DNA of 64,000 nt from Labedella populi (lineage in GTDB: Bacteria > Actinomycetota > Actinomycetes > Actinomycetales > Microbacteriaceae). The notes under the pieces were generated by a model that searched no databases, was not told the origin of the DNA, and saw only the letters and a list, made by a program, of their open reading frames with translations. Made by a program: the position numbers and the translations under genes. Shown here piece after piece: positions 9,261 through 18,480 of this stretch. Location: the NCBI RefSeq assembly GCF_004078655.1, contig NZ_RZNC01000005.1:165371-229370 (forward strand), written 5' to 3'. Positions within the stretch are counted from its first letter, which is position 1, and the number at the start of each line of letters is the position of its first letter.

Positions 9261-9713
9261 ATGACCCTGACCACGACGACCCACCTCAACTTCCACGGCG
9301 AGGCACGAGAGGCCCTCGCGTTCTACGCCGCGGCCTTCGGTGGCGACAGCACCGTCACCACGTATGGGGACCTCGGCATGCCGGCCGGCCTCCCCGACAG
9401 CGACAAGGTGGTCTTCGGCGCCGCCTTCTCTCCCGTGGGATTCCGAGTCATGGCGTACGACGTACCCGGGCGGAGCGAGCCGCGAGCGGTGGCGGCCACC
9501 CACCGAGAGAACGGCACGACTGTGACGGACTCACCGTTCTTCGTCGCATTCGGCGGCGACAGTCTCGGCGAGGTGACCGGCCCGTGGACCGCGCTGTCCG
9601 AGGGCGCAACGGTCATCGAGCCGCTCGCCGCATCGGCCTGGTCCCCCGGGTTCGGCATGCTCACCGATCGCTTCGGGGTCACGTGGACCGTGAGTGTGGC
9701 GCCCGCCTCCTGA
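9261..9713 (+). CDS. VOC-family protein, PhnB-like
   Basis: The 150-residue protein begins LTTTTHLNFHGEAREALAFYAAAFGGDS, the start of a PhnB/glyoxalase-fold domain, and ends with the paired strand FGMLTDRFGVTWTVSV. These small VOC proteins are usually metal-binding dimers with poorly known substrates. The ATG is preceded by GAGGAGA. It is transcribed divergently from the WYL regulator. Confidence 0.85.
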   Translation: MTLTTTTHLNFHGEAREALAFYAAAFGGDSTVTTYGDLGMPAGLPDSDKVVFGAAFSPVGFRVMAYDVPGRSEPRAVAATHRENGTTVTDSPFFVAFGGDSLGEVTGPWTALSEGATVIEPLAASAWSPGFGMLTDRFGVTWTVSVAPAS

Positions 9714-9786
9714 CGTGAGGCCGCCGGGCCCCCGAATGCCTGAACACCAGGTCTGCTGGGCAGGGCGCATCGGTTAGCATTCCGGG

Positions 9787-10014
9787 ATGACGAAGCGAAC
9801 GCCGACCGAGGACGTTGTGATCGGTGGAGAGATGATCCGCCTCGGGCAGTTCCTCAAGTTCGCCGGGATCCTCGACTCCGGGGGCGAGGTGAAGGAGATC
9901 ATCGCCGACGGTCTCGTGACCGTGAACGGCGAGGTCGACCGGCGCCGGGGGCGGCAGCTCGCCGTCGGGGACGTCGTGGGGTTCGAGGGGCGCCGGTTCC
10001 GCGTCAGCGCGTGA
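9787..10014 (+). CDS. S4-domain RNA-binding protein (YbcJ-like)
   Basis: The 75-residue protein is essentially a single S4 domain: IRLGQFLKFAGILDSGGEVKEII, then GLVTVNGEVDRRRGRQLAVGDVV. This matches the short YbcJ-type RNA-binding proteins. The function is probably in ribosome or RNA metabolism but is not known. It stands alone between the VOC gene and a small hypothetical gene. Confidence 0.85.
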   Translation: MTKRTPTEDVVIGGEMIRLGQFLKFAGILDSGGEVKEIIADGLVTVNGEVDRRRGRQLAVGDVVGFEGRRFRVSA

Positions 10015-10239
10015 TACTCGGGTCGTCAGCCGTTCGCCGGCTCAAGCGACCCCGTCCCCGTGATCCGGACGTAGTCAGGCCGAGGAAGCCGTGACGGCCG
10101 ACGTCGGGAAGGCGTCGTCCCCCGGTGGGCGGGCCGACATCGTAACCGGGGGCCACGGGAAGAGGTCAAGTGCTCGACCGAAGGGGGAGTCGCTTCTTAC
10201 CGTCGTCTTGAGGATGCGCTGACCGACGGAGGGGACGAG

Positions 10240-10524
10240 ATGAATCACACGTTGATCCTGGGCGGACGATCGTATCCGCTCGACGTCGCGCAATCGGTCG
10301 ACGGGTTGGAGGAGGACATCCTCACTGCGGCGCGCGACGGCGGGCGGTTCGTCGTCGTGACGCTCGCCGGCGGGAGCCGCCTGTCGTGCCTCGTGACGCA
10401 GGGCGTCTCGATCGCGATCGAGGAGGCGGCCCCGCTCGAGTTCACGGACCAGGAGGAGCCGCCCGCTCCCACGGGGCGCCGCCTGCACGCCGTCGGCCCC
10501 CCGCCGTCCACCCACACGGGATGA
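10240..10524 (+). CDS. Small hypothetical protein
   Basis: I do not recognise this 94-residue protein. It starts NHTLILGGRSYPLDVAQSVDGLEEDIL and has a middle region (GGRFVVVTLAGGSRLSCLVTQGVSIAI) that looks like a small beta-barrel, then a proline-rich tail. The ATG is preceded by GGAGGGG at a suitable distance, which supports a real gene. It has no obvious link to the ROK regulator that follows on the other strand. The 225 bases upstream (10015-10239) show nothing recognisable. Confidence 0.6.
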   Translation: MNHTLILGGRSYPLDVAQSVDGLEEDILTAARDGGRFVVVTLAGGSRLSCLVTQGVSIAIEEAAPLEFTDQEEPPAPTGRRLHAVGPPPSTHTG

Positions 10525-10548
10525 CAGCGATCCACCCGCCGGCCCACG

Positions 10549-11688
10549 TCAGTCGTCGAGGAGGAACGACTGGATCGCGGCGGCGGCAGCCCCTCGCGCC
10601 CATTCGTCGAAGCCGCTCGGATCCCTCACGATGCGAACCGGTCCCGCGAGTGGTCGCCGGTCCGCGTCGAGCGCCGCGCGCACCTCGGATCGCGCGATGT
10701 CGTACAGCGCCACGCCGTCCCCCGCGATGACGATGTCACTCACGCTCGTGAGATTGGCGACGAGGGCGAGGAGCCGACCGAACGCGGCACCGGACATCCG
10801 GACGACCGCCGCGGCCTCCGCCTCTCCCCCGTGGGCGAGCCGCAACACGTCGGCGTAGTCGAGGGAGCGGCCGATGCGTGAGGACGCTTCCCCGACGATC
10901 CCCGGGATCGTGAGCATCGCCGATGCACACCCGACGTGGCCCTCCACGCACGTCCACCCGTCGGAGCGGAGCGGGAGATGCGCGGCCAGTCCGACGCCCG
11001 AGTCGGGACGGGCGACGACACGGTCGTCGATGACGAGCCCGTAGCCGACGCCCATGCCGATGGTCACGACGGCCACGTCGCGGAGTCCGCGGCCGGCGCC
11101 GAACCACTGCACCGCTCGAGTGAGTGCGAGCACGTCGTTCTCGATGACGAGGGTCTCATCGGAGCCGGAGCCGCCCCGGAGCATCTCGCGCAGCGGCACG
11201 TCGCGCCACTCGAGGTACGGAGCGTGCCGCACGACACCGTCGGGATCGACGAGTCCGCCGAGTCCCACCCCGATCGCGAGGACACGCTCGCCGTGCGTGA
11301 TGTCGGCTACGAGCCCCCTGAGCATCGCCGCGACCGCCTCGGGGCGACGGTCTTCGAGAGGCCGCTCCGCCTGGCGCAGGACTCGGGCACGGAGATCGGT
11401 GGCGACGACGGTCATAGCGTCCCCGGTGAGTTTCGCGCCCACGACGACGCCGAGGTCGAGTCGCACGTCGAGGGGCCGAACGGGGCGGCCGAGCGCCTTG
11501 TCCGCGGGCCCGTGACCCTCGACGATGAAACCGGCGTCGGTGAGCATCCGGGTCAATCGGGACAGGCTCGCGGGCGAGAGGCCGAGGGTCCGCCCGAGTT
11601 CAGCGCGTGTCACGGGGCCGTGGATGAGGATCTGGCGGGCGAGCTCTCGGGCGGACGGGATCAGCCCGCCTGTCGTGATCTGCTTCAT
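10549..11688 (-). CDS. ROK-family transcriptional regulator (probable alpha-galactoside repressor)
   Basis: The 379-residue protein joins an N-terminal MarR-like winged helix (HGPVTRAELGRTLGLSPASLSRL) to a ROK sugar-kinase-like domain (AIGVGLGGLVDPDG; VVTIGMGVGYGLV; the cysteine cluster WTCVEGHVGCAS). NagC/XylR-type regulators of this build repress sugar genes until a sugar binds. It faces the alpha-galactosidase gene, and a perfect inverted repeat lies between them, so it probably controls that gene and itself. The start at 11688 follows GGAGGGG. Confidence 0.85.
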   Translation of the reverse strand: MKQITTGGLIPSARELARQILIHGPVTRAELGRTLGLSPASLSRLTRMLTDAGFIVEGHGPADKALGRPVRPLDVRLDLGVVVGAKLTGDAMTVVATDLRARVLRQAERPLEDRRPEAVAAMLRGLVADITHGERVLAIGVGLGGLVDPDGVVRHAPYLEWRDVPLREMLRGGSGSDETLVIENDVLALTRAVQWFGAGRGLRDVAVVTIGMGVGYGLVIDDRVVARPDSGVGLAAHLPLRSDGWTCVEGHVGCASAMLTIPGIVGEASSRIGRSLDYADVLRLAHGGEAEAAAVVRMSGAAFGRLLALVANLTSVSDIVIAGDGVALYDIARSEVRAALDADRRPLAGPVRIVRDPSGFDEWARGAAAAAIQSFLLDD

Positions 11689-11751
11689 CGTCCGATCCCC
11701 TCCGCGCTGCACACCGGTCAGCCCGCGGCGACCGCCCGGCTTGACCGCACT

Positions 11752-11772
11752 TTATTTCTACCGTAGAAATAA
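11752..11772. promoter_or_regulatory. Operator between ROK regulator and alpha-galactosidase
   Basis: TTATTTCTA and TAGAAATAA are perfect 9-base inverted halves separated by CCG. This AT-rich site is conspicuous in high-GC DNA and ends only three bases before the alpha-galactosidase ATG at 11776. It resembles NagC/XylR-type ROK operators. Its position implies that the alpha-galactosidase message starts at or very near the start codon. Confidence 0.75.
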
Positions 11773-11775
11773 GTC

Positions 11776-13941
11776 ATGCAACGACGCGACATGCTCCATC
11801 TCCGGCGCGGCGGCACGAGCGTCGTCATCGACCTCGCGACCCCCCTCCCCACGATCCTCTGGTGGGGAGAGGACCTCGGAGAGGTCGCCGACGGGGAGTT
11901 GCGCGACCTCGCGACCGCCTCCATCCCGCAGCGGGCGTCCGGCGGGCTCGATGACCCGGCGCCACTCACGCTGCTGCCGCAGCACGCAGACGGGTGGTTC
12001 GGCTCGCCCGGTCTGCGCGGGCACCGGACCGGCGGACTCGGCTTCTCACCCGCCCTCCGCACGACTCACGTGGAGGCCGTGCGCGACGCGGACACCGGAG
12101 CGGACAGGACGAACGGGCCCGCGACGAGCATCATCGCCCAGGCCGCAGACCCCTCCGCAGCCCTCGGCGCCGAGTTCCGGCTCGCGATCGGCGCCGGTGG
12201 CGTCGTCACGAGCACCATCGCCCTCACGAACACCGGCGACGACGAATACACGCTCGACGCCCTCGCCGTCACGCTCCCCGTGCCGCCGTCGGCGCGCGAG
12301 ATCCTCGACACGACGGGACGGCACCTGCACGAGCGCTCGCCGCAACGCCACGCGTTCACGATCGGCACCCACGAGCGGTCGAGTCACAAGGGCCGCCCCG
12401 GCGCCGACGCGACCCTGCTGCTCGTCGCGGGCGAACCGGGTTTCGGCTTCGAGCGGGGGATCGCCCACGCGCTGCACGTGGGATGGAGCGGCAACCACGT
12501 GATCCGCGCCGAGAAACGCGTCACGGGCGAGACCCTGCTCATGGGTGGCGAGCTGCTCGGCTCCGGCGAGATCGTCCTCGCACCCGGCGAGTCGTACACG
12601 ACTCCGACCGTCTACGGAACCTGGGGCGATGGGCTCAACGCGCTCTCCGCCCGACTGCACGAACACGTCCGTGCCCGGCCGACTCACCCGTCACGCCCGC
12701 GCCCCGTGACGCTCAACACGTGGGAAGCGGTCTACTTCGATCAGAACTTCGCCGGTCTCGCCGAGCTCGCGGAGGTCGCCGCCGGCGTGGGCGCCGAGCG
12801 CTTCGTCCTCGATGACGGCTGGTTCCGCGGCCGACGCGACGACACGACGTCCCTCGGCGACTGGTACGTCGACGAGACGGTATGGCCGGAGGGACTCCGC
12901 CCTCTCGCCGACCACGTCCGCTCGCTCGGGCTCGAGTTCGGGCTCTGGTTCGAACCCGAGATGGTGAGCCTCGACAGCGACCTCGCGCGGGAACACCCGG
13001 ACTGGATGCTCGCCGTGGCAGGGCGCACACCGCTCCCCGGACGACAGCAGTACGTCCTCGACGTCGCGAACCCGGCGGTCTCGGCCTACCTGCTCGAGCG
13101 GATCGACGCGCTCGTCGCGGAGCTCGGCATCGCCTACATCAAGTGGGACCACAACCGTGACGTCGTCGACGGCGCCTCCTCGATGACGGGGCGTGCGGGC
13201 GTCCACGAGGCGACCGTCGCGCTCTATGCACTCTTCGACGAGCTCCGCCGTCGCCATCCCGGGCTCGAGATCGAATCGTGCGCATCGGGAGGCGCCCGCG
13301 TCGACCTCGGCATCCTCGAGCACACCGATCGCGTCTGGACGAGCGATTGCATCGACCCCATCGAGCGGCTCGACATCCAGCGCTACACGGGGCTGCTGCT
13401 CCCACCCGAACTCATGGGCGAGCACGTCAGCGGCCCGACGTCGCACTCGACGGGACGGACGCTCGGCCTCGACCTTCGAGCCGCCGGCGCGATCTTCGGC
13501 CACTTCGGCGTGGAGTGGGACGTGCGCGAGGCCTCTCCGGAGGAGCGCGCACACCTCGGCGACTGGATCTCCGCCCACAAGCGGTGGCGTGATCGCCTCC
13601 ACACCGCACGGACCGTTCACGTGGACGTCACCGATCCCGCGATCGACCTGCGGGGCGCCATCACGCACGACGGATCGTGGGGACTCTTCGCCCTGACCCA
13701 GGTCACGACCGGCATCGCGCATCCGCCGGGACGGTTCGTCCTCGCTGGGCTCGACCCCGCGCGCCTCTACACGGTTCGCGTACCCGCCCCGCTCCCCCGT
13801 GTGCTCGGCCCCGGGCAGTCGCCGCTACCGTGGGCGCAGGACGGCGTGACCCTTTCGGGGCGCGCCCTCATGTCGGTGGGCCTGCAGCGGCCGATCCTCT
13901 TCCCCCAGCACTCCATCCTCATCGAGCTCACGACCGACTGA
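11776..13941 (+). CDS. Alpha-galactosidase, glycoside hydrolase family 36
   Basis: The 721-residue protein has the GH36 layout: an N-terminal beta-sandwich, a central TIM barrel and a C-terminal beta domain. The nucleophile motif KWDHNRD places the catalytic Asp at residue 458, and the acid/base motif SDCIDPIERLDIQ places the second Asp at 524. It should release terminal galactose from melibiose or raffinose-type sugars in the cytosol; no signal peptide is present. No transporter lies next to it. No ribosome site precedes the ATG because the operator occupies that position, so translation is probably leaderless. Confidence 0.92.
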   Translation: MQRRDMLHLRRGGTSVVIDLATPLPTILWWGEDLGEVADGELRDLATASIPQRASGGLDDPAPLTLLPQHADGWFGSPGLRGHRTGGLGFSPALRTTHVEAVRDADTGADRTNGPATSIIAQAADPSAALGAEFRLAIGAGGVVTSTIALTNTGDDEYTLDALAVTLPVPPSAREILDTTGRHLHERSPQRHAFTIGTHERSSHKGRPGADATLLLVAGEPGFGFERGIAHALHVGWSGNHVIRAEKRVTGETLLMGGELLGSGEIVLAPGESYTTPTVYGTWGDGLNALSARLHEHVRARPTHPSRPRPVTLNTWEAVYFDQNFAGLAELAEVAAGVGAERFVLDDGWFRGRRDDTTSLGDWYVDETVWPEGLRPLADHVRSLGLEFGLWFEPEMVSLDSDLAREHPDWMLAVAGRTPLPGRQQYVLDVANPAVSAYLLERIDALVAELGIAYIKWDHNRDVVDGASSMTGRAGVHEATVALYALFDELRRRHPGLEIESCASGGARVDLGILEHTDRVWTSDCIDPIERLDIQRYTGLLLPPELMGEHVSGPTSHSTGRTLGLDLRAAGAIFGHFGVEWDVREASPEERAHLGDWISAHKRWRDRLHTARTVHVDVTDPAIDLRGAITHDGSWGLFALTQVTTGIAHPPGRFVLAGLDPARLYTVRVPAPLPRVLGPGQSPLPWAQDGVTLSGRALMSVGLQRPILFPQHSILIELTTD

Positions 13942-13957
13942 CCCTCCCCCACCTCCC

Positions 13958-14017
13958 GTGAGGTGTCACCTGTGGTCGCCTCCCGGACGGCGAGAGCGAC
14001 CACACCGGACACCTCAC
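13958..14017. terminator. Stem-loop between convergent genes
   Basis: GTGAGGTGTC pairs with GACACCTCAC and, inside an internal bulge, GTGGTCGC pairs with GCGACCAC. The structure lies between the alpha-galactosidase and the convergent CorC-type gene and includes the latter's stop codon. There is no long T tract, so bidirectional termination is inferred. Confidence 0.6.
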
Positions 14018-15351
14018 CGGGTTGCGTCGGACGGGCGCGGCGCGTCGCCTTCGGCGGGGACATCATCGGCGGGGCGGGGGCGCTTCGTGACGAGGAGTTC
14101 CGAGATGCGGCGCCGGTCCATCGCCGTCACCTGGATCGTGGCACCGTCGAGCTCGACCGAGTCTCCGACGGCCGCGAGACGGCCGAGTCGGTCGAGGACG
14201 AACCCGGCGACGGTGTCCCATGTACCGCGGGGCACCTGCAGCCCCGTCGTCTCCTCGAAGTCCTGGATGTTGAGGCGACCGTCGACGAGACCGCCCTCCG
14301 CGGCGAGCTCGTCTGGCGCCACATCGGTGTCGTACTCGTCGAAGATCTCGCCGACGACCTCCTCGACGAGGTCCTCGAGCGTCACGATGCCGTCCGTCCC
14401 GCCGTACTCATCGACGACGACGGCGATCTGCTGGTTCTTCGCCCGCATGCCCGTGAGCGTCGGCAGCACTCGCGCTGTCGACGGCAGGTACGGGATGTCG
14501 CGCACGACGGCCGTGAGGGGGCGGGTGGCGTCCTCGGACGCCGCGTCGAAGAGGTCACGCACGTGCACGAAGCCGGTGATGTCATCGATCGACTGGTCGA
14601 CCACCGGGTAGCGCGAGAACGGCTGGTCCTGGACGCGATCGACGGCGTCCGCGATCGTCCCCGCACCATCGAGCGCCGCGACCTCCGGACGCGGCCGCAT
14701 GACCTCGCTGATCTGGCGGTCCCGCAACGACAGCACGTCGTCGAGGATGCGGCGCTCATCGTCGGGCAGGCCCTCGTGGCTCGACACGATGTCGCGCAAC
14801 TCCTCCTCGGTCAGCTCCTCGCCCGACTTGTTCGGGTCGCCGCCGAGCAGGCGCACGACCGCGTTCGTCGAGACCGACAGGAGCCAGATGACGGGACGCA
14901 TGAGCGTCGCGAACCCGTTCAAAACGGGGGCGACGGCGTAAGCGAATGCGGCGTTCCGCTGGATTGCAAGGCGTTTCGGTGCGAGCTCGCCGAGCACGAG
15001 CGAGAGGTACGCGATCACGAGGGTGAGCGCGATCGTCGCGACGGTCGAGGCGACCGGCTCCGACAGGCCGAGCGACACGAACAGCGGCGCGACGGACGGG
15101 GCGATCGAGGACGCGCCGTACGCGGCCGACGCGAACCCGGCGACGGTCACGCCGATCTGCACGGCGGAGAGGAAGGTGTTCGGGTTCCGGGCGAGGCCCG
15201 CGACCTTCTCGCCGCGCTTGCCGCGCTGCGCGATCGCGTTCACCTGACTCTCGCGCAGGGTGACGAGCGCCATCTCCGTGGCGGCGAAAACGCCACCGAC
15301 GAGGACGAAGACGACGACGAGGGCGATGTTGAGGAGGAGGTCGCCGTTCAT
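14014..15351 (-). CDS. Hemolysin C/CorC-family membrane protein (CNNM, CBS and CorC domains)
   Basis: The 445-residue protein has an N-terminal CNNM membrane domain (hydrophobic segment from residue 5; LALVLGELAPKRLAIQR), a pair of CBS domains (SRYPVVDQSIDDITGFVHVRDLF; IAVVVDEYGGTDGIVTLEDLVEEVVGEI) and a C-terminal CorC/transporter-associated domain. Such proteins are implicated in magnesium or cobalt homeostasis. The start at 15351 opens directly into the first membrane helix. Confidence 0.88.
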   Translation of the reverse strand: MNGDLLLNIALVVVFVLVGGVFAATEMALVTLRESQVNAIAQRGKRGEKVAGLARNPNTFLSAVQIGVTVAGFASAAYGASSIAPSVAPLFVSLGLSEPVASTVATIALTLVIAYLSLVLGELAPKRLAIQRNAAFAYAVAPVLNGFATLMRPVIWLLSVSTNAVVRLLGGDPNKSGEELTEEELRDIVSSHEGLPDDERRILDDVLSLRDRQISEVMRPRPEVAALDGAGTIADAVDRVQDQPFSRYPVVDQSIDDITGFVHVRDLFDAASEDATRPLTAVVRDIPYLPSTARVLPTLTGMRAKNQQIAVVVDEYGGTDGIVTLEDLVEEVVGEIFDEYDTDVAPDELAAEGGLVDGRLNIQDFEETTGLQVPRGTWDTVAGFVLDRLGRLAAVGDSVELDGATIQVTAMDRRRISELLVTKRPRPADDVPAEGDAPRPSDATR

Positions 15352-15517
15352 CGGCCGCCCTCCGTCCCGGTGCGGTGGTTCGCGCGTGGGGCCATTTCGT
15401 CACGGGCCCTCTGACAGCCGGACGAGGGGTCGACGGATCGTGTCATGAACCCAGCGTAGGGAACGCCGTCGAGAGTACGCCGGGCGCGGGGCAGCCGGGG
15501 TCCCCGCTCGGCACCCG

Positions 15518-16054
15518 TCAGTCGTCCGAGGAGGACCACCGCCCGACGTCGCCGTCCACGTCGGCGAGGGCGGATCCGTCCCCGAGCTGCTGCTTCGGGA
15601 TGACGCTGAGCTTCCCGTTCGTCTCGAGGACGACGGCGGCGACGAGTGAGAGATCCCCCACCCCGCTGCTGCGGACGGCCTGATGGAGCTCCTGCTCGGT
15701 GAGCCGATTGCGGGCGAGTGCCCGAGTATCGACCCTCCCGTCGGTGAGGACCATGGTGGGTCGGGACTTCACGATCTTCTGCACGTGCGGGAGTCGTGAC
15801 GTCGTGAAGGCCACGAGCAGCTGCAGGGCCGCGAGCAGGGCGAGGGCGATCGCCCCCTCGACCCACGCGACGTCCGAACTCAGAAGGATCGTCGCGAGAG
15901 TGGAGCCGAGCGCCACCGTCACGATAAAGTCGAAGGCGTTCAGCTGGCTGAGGGTCCTCTTCCCGGACAACCGGAGGAGGAGGACCAGGAAGACGTATGC
16001 TGCGGTCCCGACGAGCAGCACCCGCCAGACATCGGACCACGAGTCGAACCACAT
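15518..16054 (-). CDS. DUF421 membrane protein
   Basis: The 178-residue protein has three N-terminal hydrophobic segments (about residues 10-85) and a cytosolic YetF-like domain with KSRPTMVLTDGRVDTRALARNRLTEQEL followed by VVLETNGKLSVIP. That combination defines the DUF421/YetF family, whose biochemical role is not established. The ATG at 16054 follows AAGGAG, so the longer frame to 16090 is rejected. The 166 bases between it and the CorC-type start contain no gene I can see. Confidence 0.85.
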   Translation of the reverse strand: MWFDSWSDVWRVLLVGTAAYVFLVLLLRLSGKRTLSQLNAFDFIVTVALGSTLATILLSSDVAWVEGAIALALLAALQLLVAFTTSRLPHVQKIVKSRPTMVLTDGRVDTRALARNRLTEQELHQAVRSSGVGDLSLVAAVVLETNGKLSVIPKQQLGDGSALADVDGDVGRWSSSDD

Positions 16055-16200
16055 GGATGCTCCTTGACGGTCAGCGGACGTCGACCCCACCAGTGAACAC
16101 GGTTCACCGGTTTCGGGCGACCTCTGGCGCCCGGTGACCGAAGAAGCTATCCGCCGGCCGGTACGCTGCGTAACACCACTCGTTCGTCGGAAGGTGCGCC

Positions 16201-16845
16201 GTGCGTCTCGTCATTACGGCCATTCGATCCGTGGCGCTCGTCACGACCGTGTGGGCGCTTCTGTCGCGGACGAGCTGCTTCTACATCTACGGGACGTGCT
16301 ACGCCGTCAACGTGATGAGCTACTTCACGATCCACAGCCACATCATCGCCGTCATCGCCCTCACCCTCGCGATCGTCTTCGGCGTCCGTGGCCGCCCGGA
16401 GCCCCGTTGGCTCACGGTGCTCCGACTCCTCGCGACGTCGTACGTCGTCATCTCGGGCGGAGTGTTCGCGCTGCTCATCTTCAACGAGGCTCTCGCACCG
16501 TTCCTCCTCCAGGCGCCTCTGTCGTCGCGGTTGCTCCACTTCGTCCTCCCCGTGTACGCGATCCTCGACTTCGCGCTCTTCACCCGACAGCGCGTTCCCC
16601 CGAAGGCGGTCTGGCTGTCTCTGGCCTTCCCCGTCGTCTGGGCGATCTACACGCTCGTGCGGGGCCGATCCGCCAACTGGTACCCCTACTTCTTCCTCGA
16701 CCCCGATGCCGCGGGCGGGTACGGCATGATCAGCGTCTACGCCGTCGGATTGGCCGCGGTCATCCTCACGGTCACGGCGGCCCTCGCCGTGACACTCAAC
16801 CTGCGGTTCCGGAGGGCGAAGGCTGTGTCGACGGGCCCTGTCTGA
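16201..16845 (+). CDS. Pr6Pr-family integral membrane protein
   Basis: The 214-residue protein has six hydrophobic segments and the family pattern LHFVLPVYAILDFALF near the middle and SANWYPYFFLDP further on. I recognise it as an actinobacterial Pr6Pr (FAR-17a/AIG1-like) membrane protein. Its function is unknown, although related eukaryotic proteins hydrolyse fatty-acid esters of hydroxy fatty acids. The GTG start at 16201 is preceded by GGAAGG. Confidence 0.75.
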   Translation: MRLVITAIRSVALVTTVWALLSRTSCFYIYGTCYAVNVMSYFTIHSHIIAVIALTLAIVFGVRGRPEPRWLTVLRLLATSYVVISGGVFALLIFNEALAPFLLQAPLSSRLLHFVLPVYAILDFALFTRQRVPPKAVWLSLAFPVVWAIYTLVRGRSANWYPYFFLDPDAAGGYGMISVYAVGLAAVILTVTAALAVTLNLRFRRAKAVSTGPV

Positions 16846-16916
16846 CCTAAGCTGACTCGGATTGGGCCGGGACGACCGTCCGGCCCCGGTTCCTCGCGTC
16901 TCGAAGGAGGTCTCCC

Positions 16917-18350
16917 GTGACGTCACCGCTCCGCCCCCGTTCGCCGCAGTCGCCGCAGTCGCCGCAGTCGCCGACGGGAGCGTTCGTGCGCCCTCTCGGT
17001 CACCGCATCGCCGGGGCGATCGGCGACGCCGCGAAGAAGACCCCGGCCCGGACCGCCGCGCTCGTCTTCATCCTCGCCGCCGCCCTGTTCACGGTGCTCC
17101 TCTCCCTCCCGGCGGCATCCGCCGACGGCCGCTCGACCCCCTTGCATGACGCCATGTTCACGGCGGTGTCTGCGGTCACGGTCACCGGCCTCGTGACCGT
17201 CGACACAGCCACGCACTGGTCGTTCCTCGGTCAGGTCATCATCCTCGTCGCGATCCAGACCGGCGGCCTCGGCATCATCACGATCGCGCTGCTGCTCGCG
17301 CGTGCCGTGAGCCGCCGGCTCGGGGTCAAGAGCAAGGTGTTCGCCCAGCAGAGCATCGGGTCCTCCGGGCTCGGCGAAGTCGGAAGCCTGCTCCGGATCG
17401 TCGTCCTGACGACGTTGACGATCGAGGCGGCGCTCGCGGTCGTCCTCGTACCCCGCTTCGTCATGGTCGACGAGCGCTGGTGGGACGGGGTCTGGCACGG
17501 CGTGTTCTACGCCGTGTCGGCGTTCAACAACGCGGGCTTCGTCTCCAACGTAGGCGGCCTCGCCGCCTACGGGCAGGATCTCTGGATCCTGACGCCGATC
17601 ATGGTCGGAGTCTTCGTCGGGAGCTTCGGCTTCCCCGTGTTCCTCACGATCATCACGCACCGTTTCAACAAAGCCCGCTGGACGCTGCACACCAAGCTCA
17701 CGCTCTCCGTCACGACGATGCTGCTCGTCGCGGGCGCCATCGCCTGGGGTGCTCTCGAATGGAACAACGCGGGAACCGTCGGACACCTCGGCGTCGGAGA
17801 CAAGATCTTCCACTCCCTGTTCTCGTCGGTCATGATGCGCTCAGGCGGCTTCGCCCTCACCGACACGGGTGAGTCGCTGCCCGCGACGCTGCTCGCGACC
17901 GACGCGCTCATGTTCGTCGGCGGCGGATCCGCGTCGACGGCCGGAGGGATCAAGGTCGCGACGATCGCGGTCCTGTTCCTCGCCATCGTCGCCGAGGCGC
18001 GCGGTGACCGGCACGTCCGCGCGGCGAACCGAACGATCCCCGATGCCACGCTCCGGCTCGCCATCAGCGTCACGTTCCTCGGGGCGACCCTCGTCCTCAG
18101 CGCGACCGCGCTCCTCATGCTCGTCACGGATGCGCCACTCGACCGCATCCTCTTCGAGGTCATCTCCGCCTTCGCCACGTGCGGCCTGTCCGTCGGATTG
18201 AGCGAGGAACTCCACCCGTTCGGCAAGTACGTGCTGAGTGCGCTCATGGTCGCCGGGCGCATCGGACCGGCGGGACTCGCCGCCGCGCTCGCGGTTCGGC
18301 AGCGGAACCTTCTCTACGACGTGCCCGAGGAGCGGCCCATCATCGGGTGA
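16917..18350 (+). CDS. TrkH/KtrB-family potassium uptake channel subunit
   Basis: The 477-residue protein has the four-fold membrane-pore-membrane repeat of TrkH/KtrB: VSAVTVTGLVTVD, SAFNNAGFVSN, FSSVMMRSGGFALTD and FATCGLSVGLSE are the four selectivity-filter loops, with the GGGSASTAGGIKVATI intramembrane loop before the third repeat ends. It moves potassium across the membrane with a TrkA/KtrA gating subunit, but no trkA lies next to it here. The GTG at 16917 has a near-perfect AAGGAGG site. Residues 9-19 are a short SPQ repeat in the cytosolic N-terminus. Confidence 0.9.
   Translation: MTSPLRPRSPQSPQSPQSPTGAFVRPLGHRIAGAIGDAAKKTPARTAALVFILAAALFTVLLSLPAASADGRSTPLHDAMFTAVSAVTVTGLVTVDTATHWSFLGQVIILVAIQTGGLGIITIALLLARAVSRRLGVKSKVFAQQSIGSSGLGEVGSLLRIVVLTTLTIEAALAVVLVPRFVMVDERWWDGVWHGVFYAVSAFNNAGFVSNVGGLAAYGQDLWILTPIMVGVFVGSFGFPVFLTIITHRFNKARWTLHTKLTLSVTTMLLVAGAIAWGALEWNNAGTVGHLGVGDKIFHSLFSSVMMRSGGFALTDTGESLPATLLATDALMFVGGGSASTAGGIKVATIAVLFLAIVAEARGDRHVRAANRTIPDATLRLAISVTFLGATLVLSATALLMLVTDAPLDRILFEVISAFATCGLSVGLSEELHPFGKYVLSALMVAGRIGPAGLAAALAVRQRNLLYDVPEERPIIG
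16941..16973 (+). repeat. Nine-base tandem repeat in the potassium channel N-terminus
   Basis: The unit TCGCCGCAG is repeated about 3.7 times in frame and encodes SPQ-SPQ-SPQ-SP. Copy-number change would lengthen or shorten the disordered N-terminus without shifting the frame. Confidence 0.85.
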
Positions 18351-18480
18351 GCCGCCTCCGCCGGTCCGCCGCCTCGCCCGTCGCCTGGCCGCTCGCTCGT
18401 CTCGTTGCTATGGTTGTTCGCCGAACACACACGCCTGACGCATACGCAACGCACGACGACATACGAAACGCGAGGACCGC

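Noticed and set aside
10015..10239. Small RNA or gene between the S4 protein and the hypothetical gene
   Set aside because: No convincing open frame, promoter-terminator pair or stable stem-loop was found.
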